Below are positions 23,793 through 33,278 of a stretch of DNA of 64,000 bases, piece after piece. The stretch lies in assembly GCF_008642315.1 (NCBI RefSeq), contig NZ_CP029192.1:2604001-2668000 (forward strand), written 5' to 3'. Position 1 is the stretch's first letter. Every line of letters begins with the position of its first letter. The position numbers and the translations under genes were made by a program. The notes under the pieces are model-generated. The model was not told the DNA's origin. It saw only the letters and a program-made list of their open reading frames with translations, and ran no database searches. The stretch comes from Streptomyces venezuelae. GTDB taxonomy: Bacteria; Actinomycetota; Actinomycetes; Streptomycetales; Streptomycetaceae.

Positions 23793-24458
23793 ATGTATCC
23801 GGAACTGCTGCTGCCCACGCTGGCGGCCCTGCTCGTGACCTTTCTGACGCCGGCCCCGACGGTGAGTCCGGCCCCGACTCCGGCCCCCGCTCCGGCCCGG
23901 GCCTCGACCTGGCCGGTCGGCGCCCGGCCCCCGGTCGTACGCGGGTGGAGCCCGCCGGCGACCGCGTACGGCGCGGGCCACCGGGGCGTGGACCTGGCCG
24001 CCGCCGCGGGCTCCGCGGTGCGCGCCGTGGCGCCGGGCCGTGTCTCGTTCGCGGGCCGGGTGGCGGACCGGGGCGTGGTCGCGGTGGAGCTGGACGGCAC
24101 CGGGGACCCACCGCTGCGCACGACGTACGAACCGGTGCGGGCGACGGTGAAGAAGGGCGATGAGGTCAGCGCGGGCGACGCGGTGGGCTTCCTGGAGCGG
24201 CCGACGGGGCACTGCCCGACGAGCTGTCTCCACTGGGGCCTGCGCAGGGCGCGGACGTACCTGAACCCGCTGACGCTCCTGCCACCGTGGCTGCTGCGCC
24301 ACGGCCCGTCCCGCCTGCTGCCCCTGTACGGTCCACTGCCGGGCCCCGCACGACCGCTCCTGTACGGAGGACCTCTGGCGCGACCGCCGGCTCGCTTCTA
24401 CGCGCCGGGGCTCAGCCCCGGACTCCCCGCAGCGCCATGGCCACGGCTGCCTCCGTGA
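23793..24458 (+). CDS. M23-family secreted metallopeptidase
   Basis: Predicted LytM-type protein acting on wall peptide bridges. It is 221 aa. An N-terminal hydrophobic segment (residues 5-20) is followed by a Pro/Ala linker and the M23 fold (about 50-160). The zinc ligands GHRGVDL (His and Asp) and HWGL near 150 are present. The C-terminal 60 residues are Pro/Leu-rich and unlike the family. It runs convergently into the TetR gene and overlaps it by 47 bp. Confidence 0.85.
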   Translation: MYPELLLPTLAALLVTFLTPAPTVSPAPTPAPAPARASTWPVGARPPVVRGWSPPATAYGAGHRGVDLAAAAGSAVRAVAPGRVSFAGRVADRGVVAVELDGTGDPPLRTTYEPVRATVKKGDEVSAGDAVGFLERPTGHCPTSCLHWGLRRARTYLNPLTLLPPWLLRHGPSRLLPLYGPLPGPARPLLYGGPLARPPARFYAPGLSPGLPAAPWPRLPP

Positions 24459-24993
24459 TGGCCTCCGGCTGCTCCGCCACTCCGAGCTCGATGCGCCGCA
24501 CCGCGGCGTCCACGATGCCCTGGAGCAGCATGGCCGCCATCCGGGGCTGCTCGTGCCCCAGCTCTTCGAGCGCCTCGACGATCATCGCGATGAGGCCGCC
24601 GTGCGCGGCACGGATCTTCTCCCGCGCCCCGGCGTCGAGCTCGCTCGCGGAGATGGCGACCACGGCGCGGTGCCGCCGGTCCCCGACCAGCGCCAGCTGG
24701 CGTCGTACGTAGGCCTCGACCTTGCCCTCGGCCGACTCCGCGCACTCCATCGCGGCCGAGACCTCCGCCGCCCAGACGGGGAAGTCGACCTCGCACAGCT
24801 CTTCGACCACGGCGGCCCGCGACCGGAAGTACTCGTACACGGACGACCGGGCAAGACCGGTGCGCTCGGCGAGTGCGGGGAAGGTCAGCGCCTCCGTACC
24901 GCCTTCGGACAGCAGGGAACGCGCGGCGTCCAGCAGGGCGCCGCGCTGCATCGACCGGTGCTCGGCCACGGAGGCCGCTCGAATCCTTGGCAC
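24412..24993 (-). CDS. TetR-family transcriptional regulator
   Basis: A 193-aa regulator. The N-terminal helix-turn-helix (residues 18-64: LLDAARSLLSEGG, TFPALAERTGLARSSVYEYF) is typical of TetR. The C-terminal ligand domain has no recognisable specificity. The start is GTG. It lies between whiG and the M23 gene, an arrangement kept in Streptomyces. Its target is unknown; autoregulation is likely for the family. Confidence 0.88.
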   Translation of the reverse strand: MPRIRAASVAEHRSMQRGALLDAARSLLSEGGTEALTFPALAERTGLARSSVYEYFRSRAAVVEELCEVDFPVWAAEVSAAMECAESAEGKVEAYVRRQLALVGDRRHRAVVAISASELDAGAREKIRAAHGGLIAMIVEALEELGHEQPRMAAMLLQGIVDAAVRRIELGVAEQPEAITEAAVAMALRGVRG

Positions 24994-25075
24994 AGCTCCA
25001 CTTTACGGACGGGACGGCGCGCGCGGGAGCCGCTCCCGGCGCGCACGCCCTCGGGCAGGGACGATTCAGCGACGC

Positions 25076-25918
25076 TCAGCGCCCAAAACTCGCCAGCTTC
25101 GCGCGCAGCTGCAGCACGGATTTGGTGTGGATCTGACTCACTCGGCTCTCGGTCACACCGAGGACGTTGCCGATCTCGGCGAGCGTGAGCCCTTCGTAGT
25201 AGTAGAGCGTGACGACGGTCTTCTCACGCTCCGGCAGCGTGTTGATGGCCCGCGCCAGCAGTCTGCGCAGCTCACGGTCCTCGGCGACCTCCACGGGGTT
25301 GTCGGCCGCGTGGTCCTCGAGCGTGTCCATGAGGCTGAGCCGGTCGCCGCCCTCGCTGCCCGCGTGCAGCAGCTCTTCGAGGGCCACGACGTTCGCCAGC
25401 GACAACTGGCTGAAAACCGCATGCAGTTCCTCCAGCGCGATCCCCATCTCGGCCGCGACCTCGCCCTCCGACGGGGTGCGCCTCAACTGCGCCTCGAGTG
25501 TGGCGTAGGCCCGCTCGACGTTGCGTGCCTTCTGCCGCACCGAACGCGGGATCCAGTCGAGCGCCCGCAGCTCGTCGATCATCGCCCCGCGGATGCGGGT
25601 GATCGCGTAGGTCTCGAACTTGATGGACCGCTCGATGTCGAACTTCTCGATCGCGTCGATGAGCCCGAACACGCCGGACGACACGAAGTCGGCCTGCTCG
25701 ACATTGGGCGGCAGCCCCACGCTGACCCGGCCCGCGACGTACTTCACCAGCGGCGAGTAGTGCAGGATCAGCTGCTCCCGCAGGCGGCCGTCCCCCGTCT
25801 CCTTGTACGAACGCCACAACTCGTCCAGCGACGAGGGCGCGGGGGGCCGCTCCTGCTCGCCGCTACGGGCGGCGGGGGGAACCGCTGCCCGATCGGACCC
25901 TGAGGTGTGCTGGGGCAT
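25076..25918 (-). CDS. whiG: sporulation sigma factor WhiG
   Basis: FliA-type sigma factor that starts sporulation of aerial hyphae (whiH, whiI). It is 280 aa. Region 2 contains [19 protein letters not shown] and [22 protein letters not shown]; region 4 contains [23 protein letters not shown] and [18 protein letters not shown] near the end. In Streptomyces it is held inactive by the anti-sigma RsiG bound to c-di-GMP (known from S. venezuelae). The start codon is ATG at 25918. An array of degenerate 18-bp repeats lies upstream. Confidence 0.97.
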   Translation of the reverse strand: MPQHTSGSDRAAVPPAARSGEQERPPAPSSLDELWRSYKETGDGRLREQLILHYSPLVKYVAGRVSVGLPPNVEQADFVSSGVFGLIDAIEKFDIERSIKFETYAITRIRGAMIDELRALDWIPRSVRQKARNVERAYATLEAQLRRTPSEGEVAAEMGIALEELHAVFSQLSLANVVALEELLHAGSEGGDRLSLMDTLEDHAADNPVEVAEDRELRRLLARAINTLPEREKTVVTLYYYEGLTLAEIGNVLGVTESRVSQIHTKSVLQLRAKLASFGR

Positions 25919-26324
25919 TCGTCGCCTTGAGCCGTTCTGCCGTGAACCGGGGAGGTCGGGGAGGCCACCTGAACCCGGCTGGTCGCCGGAGCCGGGGACC
26001 TCGCCTGAACTGGGGAGATCGCGTGGGTCGGTGAGGTCGCGCGAGCCGGTGGAGTCACCGGTGTCGCTCGCGCCGGAGCGGTGGGGAGCGTGCGTGGAGT
26101 GAATGAGGTCGTCCGTCTGTTGCCTGTCCGCGTCGGAATCTGTGTGAGCGTAGCGTGACTGAAGTGTCGCAGTGAGCGAAGAGTATGGGATCGCGCGTGC
26201 GCAGATACGTTCCGCTTACCCCCGCACGGAGTCGACGCCGTCGCTCTGTGTGATGACTTCGGCGTGCCAACTGCGCGATTTCCCAAGGTCGTCGGGGGGT
26301 AGCCGTTCAGCGCATTACTCTTGG
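25919..26324. other. whiG upstream region with 18-bp degenerate repeats
   Basis: 406 bp between dprA and whiG with no supportable gene. The whiG-proximal part is built of 18-bp units (see repeat entry). The rest is less GC-rich and probably contains the whiG promoter. I see no terminator for dprA. Confidence 0.6.
25938..26072. repeat. degenerate 18-bp tandem repeats upstream of whiG
   Basis: Units begin at 25938, 25965, 25983, 26001, 26019, 26037 and 26055, each 18 bp, with a 9-bp half unit at 25956. The shared pattern is roughly TCGCCTGAACCGGGGAGG. They end 20 bp before the whiG start, so most or all may be in the 5' leader. Confidence 0.65.
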
Positions 26325-27524
26325 TCACCGTTTCTTCGCGTCAGTGGGCTCGGACAGAATCGCCTGGCGTGTCAACTGCCAGCCGTCGCCGTGTCGTTCG
26401 ACGAACCCCAACGATTGAAGTTCGTACAGCCGCCCGACCGCGTCGTCCTCGGTGGTCCCCGCACCGATCGCGATGTCCCGCACCGCCACGAGCCCCCGCG
26501 CGGGCAGGGCGGCGAGGACCCGCCGCACTCCGGAAGCCAGCAGGTCACGCGGCACCACGGGTCCCCGCCGGGCCGGGGCGAGCTCCCCCATGTCACCGAC
26601 CAGCTCGACGACTTCGGAGGCGTCCGTGACGAGGACTCCGTCACCCCTCAGCAGTTCGTGCACCCCGGCCGACAGACCGCTGGTCGCGGGCCCCGGCACC
26701 CCCATGACGAAGCGCCCCAACTCCCGAGCACTGCGCGCCGTGGCGAGCGCCCCACTGCGATATGCGGCCTCGACCACCACCGTTCCCCTGGTCAGCGCCG
26801 CGATCACCCTGTTGCGCAGAATGAACCGGCTCGGCGTCGGATGGTCCCCCGGCGGCAACTCACCCACCACGAGGCCCTGTTCCGCGATGCGCCCGATCAG
26901 CCCGGCGTGTCCCCGCGGATAGGGCCGGTCGACCCCGCAGGCCAGCACGGCGACGGTTGCACCGCCGGCACCGAGCGCCCCTCGGTGTGCGGCGCCGTCC
27001 ACCCCGTACGCCCCACCGGAGATCACGACCCAGCCGCGCTCCGCGAGCCCCACGGCGAGCTCGGCCGCCATGTGTGCGCCGTACTCCGAACAGGCCCGTG
27101 AGCCGACGACAGCCACCGACCGCAGCCCCCATATCCGCAGGGAGGGCCGCCCCCGCACCCAGAGCCCGACCGGCCGCGCGTCCCCCAGGCCGTCCAGGGT
27201 GACCGGCCACTCCCCGTCCCCGGGACACACGAACCTCCCCCCGACGTCCCGCACCGCCGCCAGATCCCGCTCCGGGCACACCGCGGCGGCCCGCGCCCGC
27301 AGCCCTCCCCACCGCCGCGCCGTCACCCCGGGCAGCCGCTCCTTTTCCTCCGTTCCGGTGAGACGCCGCAGCACCTCATCCGGCCCGACCTCTCGCAGCC
27401 ACCGCCCGCCGACCGCGTCCCCCGGTTCGAGGACCCGCGTCAACGCGACACGAGCCAGCCGCTCCCCGTCCGAGGGCGGAGCCGACGGACCCTCCGGCAC
27501 TTCCTCCGGCATTTCGGGGCTCAC
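26325..27524 (-). CDS. dprA: DNA processing protein DprA
   Basis: Binds incoming single-stranded DNA and loads RecA in transformation; its job in Streptomyces is not defined. It is 399 aa. The Rossmann-like core shows VAVVGSRACSEYGAHMA (about residue 140), GGAYGVDGAAHRGAL, FILRNRVIAALTRGTVVVEA and GPATSGLSAGVHELL. A winged-helix domain closes the C-terminus. The GTG start at 27524 overlaps the comM stop (GTGA), showing coupling. Confidence 0.95.
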   Translation of the reverse strand: MSPEMPEEVPEGPSAPPSDGERLARVALTRVLEPGDAVGGRWLREVGPDEVLRRLTGTEEKERLPGVTARRWGGLRARAAAVCPERDLAAVRDVGGRFVCPGDGEWPVTLDGLGDARPVGLWVRGRPSLRIWGLRSVAVVGSRACSEYGAHMAAELAVGLAERGWVVISGGAYGVDGAAHRGALGAGGATVAVLACGVDRPYPRGHAGLIGRIAEQGLVVGELPPGDHPTPSRFILRNRVIAALTRGTVVVEAAYRSGALATARSARELGRFVMGVPGPATSGLSAGVHELLRGDGVLVTDASEVVELVGDMGELAPARRGPVVPRDLLASGVRRVLAALPARGLVAVRDIAIGAGTTEDDAVGRLYELQSLGFVERHGDGWQLTRQAILSEPTDAKKR

Positions 27525-29140
27525 GAGGGCGCCCCGATCACCATCGGCACGCCCCGGGCGATCCCCGTGCGCAGTTGCAGCGCGAGAGCGACGTCCTGCG
27601 CGAGGGGCCGGTCGTGCCCCGCCAGGTCGGCCACGGTCCAGGCGACCCGCAGGACGCGGTCCAGTCCGCGGGCCGTCAGGAAGCCTCGCTCCAGGTCCAG
27701 CTCGGCCGCCTCCAGCGCGCCGGGCGCCGCGGGCCAGCGCGTGCGCAGGGCGTGCCCCGCGACCTCGCTGTTCGTCCGCCATCCGGTGCCGGCCAGACGG
27801 GCGGCCGCTCTCTCACGCGCGGCGCGCACCCGGTCGGCGACGGTCCGGGTGGACTCTCCCGGCGTGCCGTATCCGGCCAGCTCGGAGCGGGTGACGGCCT
27901 CCACCTCGACCTTCAGGTCGACGCGGTCGAGCAGCGGGCCCGACAAACGGGCCTGATAGCGGCGGATGACGGAAGCGGGGCATTCACAGCCCTCGCCCAG
28001 CAACGTGTGCCGACCGCACGGGCAGGGGTTCGCCGCGAGCACCATCAGGAACTTGGCGGGCAGCCGCACCACTCCGGCGCTGCGCGCGATGACCACGTGC
28101 CCCGACTCCAGGGGCTGCCGCAGCGAGTCCAGCGTCTTGCCGCTGAACTCGGGCGCCTCATCCAGGAAGAGCACCCCGCGATGAGCCAGCGAGACCGCTC
28201 CCGGCCGGGCGATTCCCTTGCCGCCGCCCACCAGCGACTGCATGGTCGCGGAGTGGTGCGGCGCGCAGTACGGCGCGATGTCCACCAGCGGCCTGCCCGG
28301 GGGCAGCATGCCCGCCACCGAGTGGACCGCCGTGACCTCCAGGGACTCCTCCCGTGTCAGCCGGGGCAGGACTGCCGGGAGCCGCTCGGCGAGCATGGTC
28401 TTTCCCGCGCCCGGTGGCCCTTGCAGGAAGAGGTGGTGGCCGCCCGCCGCGGCCACTTCGACGGCCGTCCTGGCCGCCGCCTGCCCGACGACATCGGCCA
28501 GGTCGAGCGCGTGGGCGTCGTCCGGGCCGCCGCTGAGCCCCGTACCGACACCGGTTCCCGGTACGCAGAGCCCGGCGAGCAGCGGATCGGGCCGCCCGGG
28601 TTCGTCGGGCTCCTCCTCCGGCACCGGCTCGTCGGTGAGGACGGCGATGAGCTGCCGCAGGCTGCGCACCCCGAGGACCGAGATGCCCGGCACCAGCGAG
28701 GCCTCGGCGGCGGTGCACTCCGGGACAACCACCTGTTCGTACCCCGCGTCGGCCGCCGCGAGCACCGCGGGCAGCACCCCGAGGACCGGGCGCACCCGGC
28801 CGTCGAGTCCGAGCTCCCCGATCATGACGATGTCGGCGAGGACCCGGGGATCGATCCGCTCCGCCGCCCCGAGGACCGCACAGGCGACGGCAAGATCGAA
28901 CCCGCTGCCGCCCTTCGGCACCGACGCCGGGCTCAGCCCGACCGTGAGTTTCTTCTGCGGCCACTCCCCGCCCGAGTTGACCACGGCCGCCCTGACCCGG
29001 TCGCGGCTCTCGGTCAGGCTCTTGTCCGGCAGCCCCACCAGCGTGAAGGCCGCGACCCCGGGCTCCAGGTCGGCCTGCACCTCGACGACCACGCCCTCGA
29101 CTCCGACCAGCGCCACCGAACACGTACGCGCGAATCCCAT
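27521..29140 (-). CDS. comM: YifB/ComM-family Mg chelatase-like AAA ATPase
   Basis: Probable hexameric helicase that promotes branch migration during recombination of taken-up DNA (known for ComM of Vibrio). It is 539 aa: N-terminal Lon-substrate-binding-like ChlI domain (about 1-170), AAA domain with Walker A GPPGAGKT near 240 and LFLDEAPEF Walker B near 318, then CPCGRH and CECP cysteine pairs near 365-385 and a C-terminal helical domain. Start overlaps the yraN stop (ATGA); dprA follows. Confidence 0.95.
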   Translation of the reverse strand: MGFARTCSVALVGVEGVVVEVQADLEPGVAAFTLVGLPDKSLTESRDRVRAAVVNSGGEWPQKKLTVGLSPASVPKGGSGFDLAVACAVLGAAERIDPRVLADIVMIGELGLDGRVRPVLGVLPAVLAAADAGYEQVVVPECTAAEASLVPGISVLGVRSLRQLIAVLTDEPVPEEEPDEPGRPDPLLAGLCVPGTGVGTGLSGGPDDAHALDLADVVGQAAARTAVEVAAAGGHHLFLQGPPGAGKTMLAERLPAVLPRLTREESLEVTAVHSVAGMLPPGRPLVDIAPYCAPHHSATMQSLVGGGKGIARPGAVSLAHRGVLFLDEAPEFSGKTLDSLRQPLESGHVVIARSAGVVRLPAKFLMVLAANPCPCGRHTLLGEGCECPASVIRRYQARLSGPLLDRVDLKVEVEAVTRSELAGYGTPGESTRTVADRVRAARERAAARLAGTGWRTNSEVAGHALRTRWPAAPGALEAAELDLERGFLTARGLDRVLRVAWTVADLAGHDRPLAQDVALALQLRTGIARGVPMVIGAPS

Positions 29141-29517
29141 CAGGCCACCCCCCGCGCGTGCTCGACCACGGGAACGCCGCGTCGCGGGATCAGGACGCCG
29201 ACCAGGTCGATGCGGACGCCGCCCGGCGGCGGACCGCCGCGCTCCTCGATCCAGCGCTCGGCGAGCCTTCGCAGGCGCTCCGCCTTGGTCCGGCCGACGC
29301 CCGCCATCGGATGTTCGAAGGGAGGGGAGCCGCCCGGGCCCCCTCTGCGCGTCTTGACCTCGCAGACGACGAGTGCCTCGCCGTCCATGGCCACGATGTC
29401 GATCTCACCGGTCCTGCCCGCGCGCCAATTGCGCTCCAGGACCGTCATCCCCGCGTCGACCAGCCGTCGTGCGGCCAGATCCTCGCCGTACCTGCCGAGT
29501 GCTCCCCGTGCGTTCAT
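29140..29517 (-). CDS. YraN-family nuclease-fold protein
   Basis: A 125-aa UPF0102 protein with the restriction-endonuclease-like core: [39 protein letters not shown] (catalytic-type D, E, K). Exact function is unknown, although it is conserved beside dprA and comM. The ATG at 29517 follows a full GGAGGTGA site; the in-frame codon at 29547 is less likely. Confidence 0.93.
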   Translation of the reverse strand: MNARGALGRYGEDLAARRLVDAGMTVLERNWRAGRTGEIDIVAMDGEALVVCEVKTRRGGPGGSPPFEHPMAGVGRTKAERLRRLAERWIEERGGPPPGGVRIDLVGVLIPRRGVPVVEHARGVA

Positions 29518-29646
29518 GTCGGCATCACCTCCGACATCCACGGTCACGGTTCAGCCCGCACCTATTGGATCTTGGTGCACTACTCGCCGATTGTGGAAAA
29601 CCACGCCACCCCGCCGAGTGAAGACGAAGTCGGCGCGGCCAGGAGG

Positions 29647-29955
29647 TCAGCTGCCCGGAAGCTCCAGATCGCTCTTGTTGAGCTCCTCGATGTTCACGTC
29701 CTTGAACGTGAGCACCCGCACCTGCTTGACGAACCTGGCGGGCCTGTACATGTCCCACACCCAGGCGTCCGCCATGGAGACCTCGAAGAACACCTCGCCC
29801 TGAACCGAGTGCACCTGCATCTCGTAGTCATTGGTGAGGTAGAAACGGCGTTCGGTCTCGATCACGTATTTGAACAGCCCGACGACATCGCGGTACTCCC
29901 GGTAGAGCTTCAGCTCCATCTCGGTCTCGTACTTCTCGAGGTCCTCGGCGCTCAT
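29647..29955 (-). CDS. DUF2469 conserved actinobacterial protein
   Basis: A 102-aa acidic protein, almost invariant in actinobacteria (MSAEDLEKYETEMELKLYRE start, DMYRPARFVKQVRVLTFKDVNIEEL near the end). No catalytic motif is known and the function is not established. It stands alone between the NUDIX gene and yraN with a good AGGGGAAC site. Confidence 0.93.
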   Translation of the reverse strand: MSAEDLEKYETEMELKLYREYRDVVGLFKYVIETERRFYLTNDYEMQVHSVQGEVFFEVSMADAWVWDMYRPARFVKQVRVLTFKDVNIEELNKSDLELPGS

Positions 29956-30010
29956 GGCATGTTCCCCTTCAGCCGTGCGTCCCCCTATTGTGCGTCAGCC
30001 CCGCGAGCCC

Positions 30011-30499
30011 CTACACGATTTCCGTGTCGAGGATCTCGGGCCTTTCCGGGGGCCCCTCGTCGAGCAGTCTGCGAAGCAGCTCGGCGAGCCTGGTCGGATA
30101 CACCGTCTCATGAGCCTCGGTCAGTTCTCGGCACGTCCACCAACGTGCTCCGTCGACGCTGCGTCTTTCCAGCTCCGTGAGGCCCTCCGCGGCGATGGTG
30201 GTCTGCGACGTACGGGCCAGGTAGTACCACTCGTCCTGATCCCAGCGCCGCCCCGCGAAGGGGAAGGAACAGACGCGCCGCCACAGGACCGGGCCGAATT
30301 CCACCTCGGTGATGCCGGTCTCCTCCCGCAGCTCGCGCAGGGCCGCCTGTTCGCGCGTTTCGTCGCCCTCAACCCCGCCGCCCGGCGTGAACCACCAGTC
30401 GTCCGCCGCGTTCTCCGGCTCGAAGCCGTGCATCAGCAGGATGCGGTCGTTCGGGTCGAGCAGGATCACCCGGGCGACCCTGCGCAGATCAGCCGACAC
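30011..30499 (-). CDS. NUDIX hydrolase
   Basis: A 162-aa NUDIX protein, expected to hydrolyse a nucleoside diphosphate derivative. The Nudix box is complete near residues 43-65: GGGVEGDETREQAALRELREETGI. The substrate cannot be told. GTG at 30499 is chosen for its AGGAGA site; it overlaps the end of sipZ by 11 bp. An in-frame start at 30520 is possible. Confidence 0.9.
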   Translation of the reverse strand: MSADLRRVARVILLDPNDRILLMHGFEPENAADDWWFTPGGGVEGDETREQAALRELREETGITEVEFGPVLWRRVCSFPFAGRRWDQDEWYYLARTSQTTIAAEGLTELERRSVDGARWWTCRELTEAHETVYPTRLAELLRRLLDEGPPERPEILDTEIV

Positions 30500-31247
30500 C
30501 GGCGGTCTCCTGCGCGCCACTGCCGGCGCGGCGACGGTCCGCGCGCCTGGCCACCGGTCCGTAGGCCGCGCCGCCCAGGACGAGGACCATGCCCGCCACG
30601 ACGGCGATCACCATCACGCGCAGGGGGCCCGGCTCGGAGACGCCGCCCGGTACGGCCGCGAAGCCGTCGGGCCGCTCCAGCATGCCGAAGCGCTCCATCG
30701 GCCAGGCCACCGCGTCGACCCGCGCCTTCACGGCCTTCCGCGACACCGTGCCGTTCTCCCCGTCGGTCAGGTGCGCGGTGGAGTCCAGCGACCCGCTGCG
30801 CTCGTCACCGAGCAGGAACAGGCGCCCCTTGGGGACCGTCGTGGCGGGGATGCGGGTGGCCACGGCGGCCTCGCCCTGATCGAGGAGATACGGTTCTGCG
30901 ATGTCCTTGCCGTTGACGGTCAGCTTGCCGTCGTGACAGCAGGCGATCCTGTCGCCGCCTATGCCGACGACACGCTTCACCATGGGCAGGTCGCCCCACG
31001 TGGACTGCTCGAAGACGACGACGTCGCCACGGCGCACCTCGTCGCCGTCGATGCGCTGCGCGAGCACACGGTCGCCCGAGCCGATCGTCGGCGCCATCGA
31101 TCCGGTCGGGACGGTGTACGGCTGGTACAGGACCGCGCCCCAGACGAACCCTCCGAGGAAGAGCACACAGCCGAGGGCCACGGCGATGCCCGACAGCACG
31201 CTGCCGAGCCGCCCGCGGCCCTCGTTCGTACGTTGTGTCCTGCTCAT
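30489..31247 (-). CDS. sipZ: type I signal peptidase SipZ
   Basis: Cleaves Sec and Tat signal peptides on the outer face of the membrane. It is 252 aa with an N-terminal anchor (about 20-42), the catalytic Ser in VPTGSMAPT (about 51), the catalytic Lys in MVKRVVG (about 92), the LLGDERSGSLDS box and a C-terminal second anchor (about 210-232). Fourth of four tandem Sip genes, the order rplS-sipW-X-Y-Z being conserved in Streptomyces; the letter is assigned by position. Confidence 0.9.
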   Translation of the reverse strand: MSRTQRTNEGRGRLGSVLSGIAVALGCVLFLGGFVWGAVLYQPYTVPTGSMAPTIGSGDRVLAQRIDGDEVRRGDVVVFEQSTWGDLPMVKRVVGIGGDRIACCHDGKLTVNGKDIAEPYLLDQGEAAVATRIPATTVPKGRLFLLGDERSGSLDSTAHLTDGENGTVSRKAVKARVDAVAWPMERFGMLERPDGFAAVPGGVSEPGPLRVMVIAVVAGMVLVLGGAAYGPVARRADRRRAGSGAQETAGVG

Positions 31248-31327
31248 CCCAGTGCTCCCCCATCTCGGAGACGACCTCGCCGCCCGTGCGTACGGGCGGC
31301 GGAAGATCGGCGATCTGGGACGGCACC

Positions 31328-32308
31328 CTACCCGGCGGTACTGCCGCCAGAAACCCTCGCGCCGCGCGCGGCAGCCACCGTGAGACGGCGCCTGCGCCAC
31401 AGCACGAGCGGCACGGCACCCGCGAGTCCGAGGACGCCCGGCGCCGCGCTGGAGAGCGCGTTGATGCCCGGCTGGTCGAAGGTGTCCGGCTTGGGCAGCG
31501 TCGCCCAGCGGGTGGGCGGCCAGGCGATCACGATGGCGCGGCCCACGACGTTGTCCACGGGGACGGCGCCGCCGCCGGGCTGCTTCTGGTGGTAGCGGGA
31601 GTCCAGCGAGTTCTGCCGGTGGTCACCCATGACCCAGATTTTGCCCTTGGGTACCTTGATCTTGAACTGGCCGCCCTGGTCGTCGACGCTGCACGGGGTG
31701 TTGCCCGCGAAGACGTACGGCTCGTTCAGCGCCTTGCCGTTGACCTTCACCGGGCCGGTGCCCTTGCACTCCACCGTGTCGCCCTCGACGCCGATGACGC
31801 GCTTGATGAGGTCCTTCTCGTCGGCGGACGGCATCAGGCCGACCCAGCCGAGGACCCGCTGGATCGCGTTCGGGTCGGGCGTGGGCTCGCCGTCCAGCCA
31901 GTGACCGGGGTCCCTGAAGACGACGACTTCGCCCCGCTCGGGCTCGGAACCGAACCACGGCGTCAGCTTGTCGACGAGGACGCGGTCGCCCTGCTGCAGC
32001 GTGTTCTGCATCGAGTCCGACGGGATCGAGAACGCCTGGACCAGGAACGTCTTGATGAGGAGCGCCAGGACCAGGGCGATACCGATGAGGAGCGGCAGCT
32101 CCTTCCAGAAGGAGCGGGGCTTCTTCTTCGGCTGCTCGGGGTCCTGCTCCCGCGTCGCGCCACCGGCGCCGTCACCGCCGTCGCCCACGGCGTCATTCCC
32201 GGGGGTCGTGCCGTCCGCGACGGCGTCGACGCCCGGCTCGTCGGATCGTCCCGGCCGATCTTCGGGCCCCTCGTGTCCGGATCGTGCGCCGACCGCCAAA
32301 TCCCCCAC
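31328..32308 (-). CDS. sipY: type I signal peptidase SipY
   Basis: A 326-aa signal peptidase. A long polar N-terminus (about 65 residues) precedes the anchor; catalytic Ser in IPSDSMQNT and Lys in LIKRVIG; MGDHRQNSLDSR box; C-terminal second anchor. The GTG at 32308 is preferred (GAGGAG 5 bp upstream) over GTG at 32314. The gene start lies inside the 3' end of sipX. In S. lividans SipY is the main signal peptidase (known from that species). Confidence 0.9.
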   Translation of the reverse strand: MGDLAVGARSGHEGPEDRPGRSDEPGVDAVADGTTPGNDAVGDGGDGAGGATREQDPEQPKKKPRSFWKELPLLIGIALVLALLIKTFLVQAFSIPSDSMQNTLQQGDRVLVDKLTPWFGSEPERGEVVVFRDPGHWLDGEPTPDPNAIQRVLGWVGLMPSADEKDLIKRVIGVEGDTVECKGTGPVKVNGKALNEPYVFAGNTPCSVDDQGGQFKIKVPKGKIWVMGDHRQNSLDSRYHQKQPGGGAVPVDNVVGRAIVIAWPPTRWATLPKPDTFDQPGINALSSAAPGVLGLAGAVPLVLWRRRRLTVAAARGARVSGGSTAG

Positions 32309-33278
32309 ATCCACTCCTCAGTCCGTGCCGCCGCCTGCCCCAGATGCGATGCAGGCCCACCACTCCCATAACGAGCGGGAGTTCCGCAGGGGTCGGGAGC
32401 CGGATCAATCCGTATCGATCGTCAGGGGCCAGCCTATGCGACGCTCCTGTGGCGATGTCCGATCCCGCACGCGCGTCGGGAACTGACGCATATGTGTCCG
32501 GTGCCTCCAGCTTGCGCCAGTGCCCGAAGGGCCATGCGATGACGACGGCGCGTCCGACGACCTCGTCCTCGGCGATCGTGCCGCTGAACTTCTCGGTGCG
32601 GTGGAAGCGGGAGTCGGCCGAGTCGCTCCTGTGGTCGCCCATCATGAAGAGGCGGCCTTCGGGGACCTTCACCTCGAACTCGAAGGCGGAGGGCTTGTCC
32701 CCCGGGTTGATGTAGGGCTCGTCGAGCGGCACGCCGTTGACGGTGACCTTGTCGTTCTTGTCGCAGCACTTCACGGTGTCGCCGCCGACGCCGATGACCC
32801 GCTTGATGAGGTCGCGTTCGCTGTCGGACGGCAGCAGACCGATCTGGGTCAGGCCTTCCTTGACCTGCTTGACGACCACGGGGTCGTCCTTCTTCTTGCC
32901 CTGTTCCTCTTCGAGCCAGCTGCCGGGGTCCTTGAAGACGACGACGTCGCCGCGCTCCGGCTTCGAGCCGAACCAGGGGGTGAGCTTGTCGACGAGGACA
33001 CGGTCGCCGACCCGGATCGTCTGCTCCATGGAGCCCGACGGGATCACGAAGGCCTGCACCAGGAAGGTCTTCAGGACGAGGGCTATGAGCAGCGCCACAC
33101 CTATGAGGAGGGGTATCTCCTTGATCGCCGAACGACGCCGGCGCCGCTTGACCTTCCTCGCGAGCTTGCGTCGCTCGGCCCGGCCGGGCAGGGCGGGGCC
33201 GTCGGTCGGCCGGGACCCCGTGGGCAGCCGGGTGTCGACGCGGTGGCCGGCCCCGCGTGTGCGTCCTCGGCTACCCAT
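32193..33278 (-). CDS. sipX: type I signal peptidase SipX
   Basis: A 361-aa signal peptidase with a very basic N-terminus (KVKRRRRRSAIKE) before the anchor, catalytic Ser in IPSGSMEQT, Lys in LIKRVIG and MGDHRSDSADSR box. After the second anchor a basic tail of about 50 residues runs 116 bp into the sipY reading frame before its stop. Its ATG overlaps the sipW stop by 8 bp. Confidence 0.9.
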   Translation of the reverse strand: MGSRGRTRGAGHRVDTRLPTGSRPTDGPALPGRAERRKLARKVKRRRRRSAIKEIPLLIGVALLIALVLKTFLVQAFVIPSGSMEQTIRVGDRVLVDKLTPWFGSKPERGDVVVFKDPGSWLEEEQGKKKDDPVVVKQVKEGLTQIGLLPSDSERDLIKRVIGVGGDTVKCCDKNDKVTVNGVPLDEPYINPGDKPSAFEFEVKVPEGRLFMMGDHRSDSADSRFHRTEKFSGTIAEDEVVGRAVVIAWPFGHWRKLEAPDTYASVPDARAGSDIATGASHRLAPDDRYGLIRLPTPAELPLVMGVVGLHRIWGRRRHGLRSGCGGFGGRRTIRTRGARRSAGTIRRAGRRRRRGRHDPRE

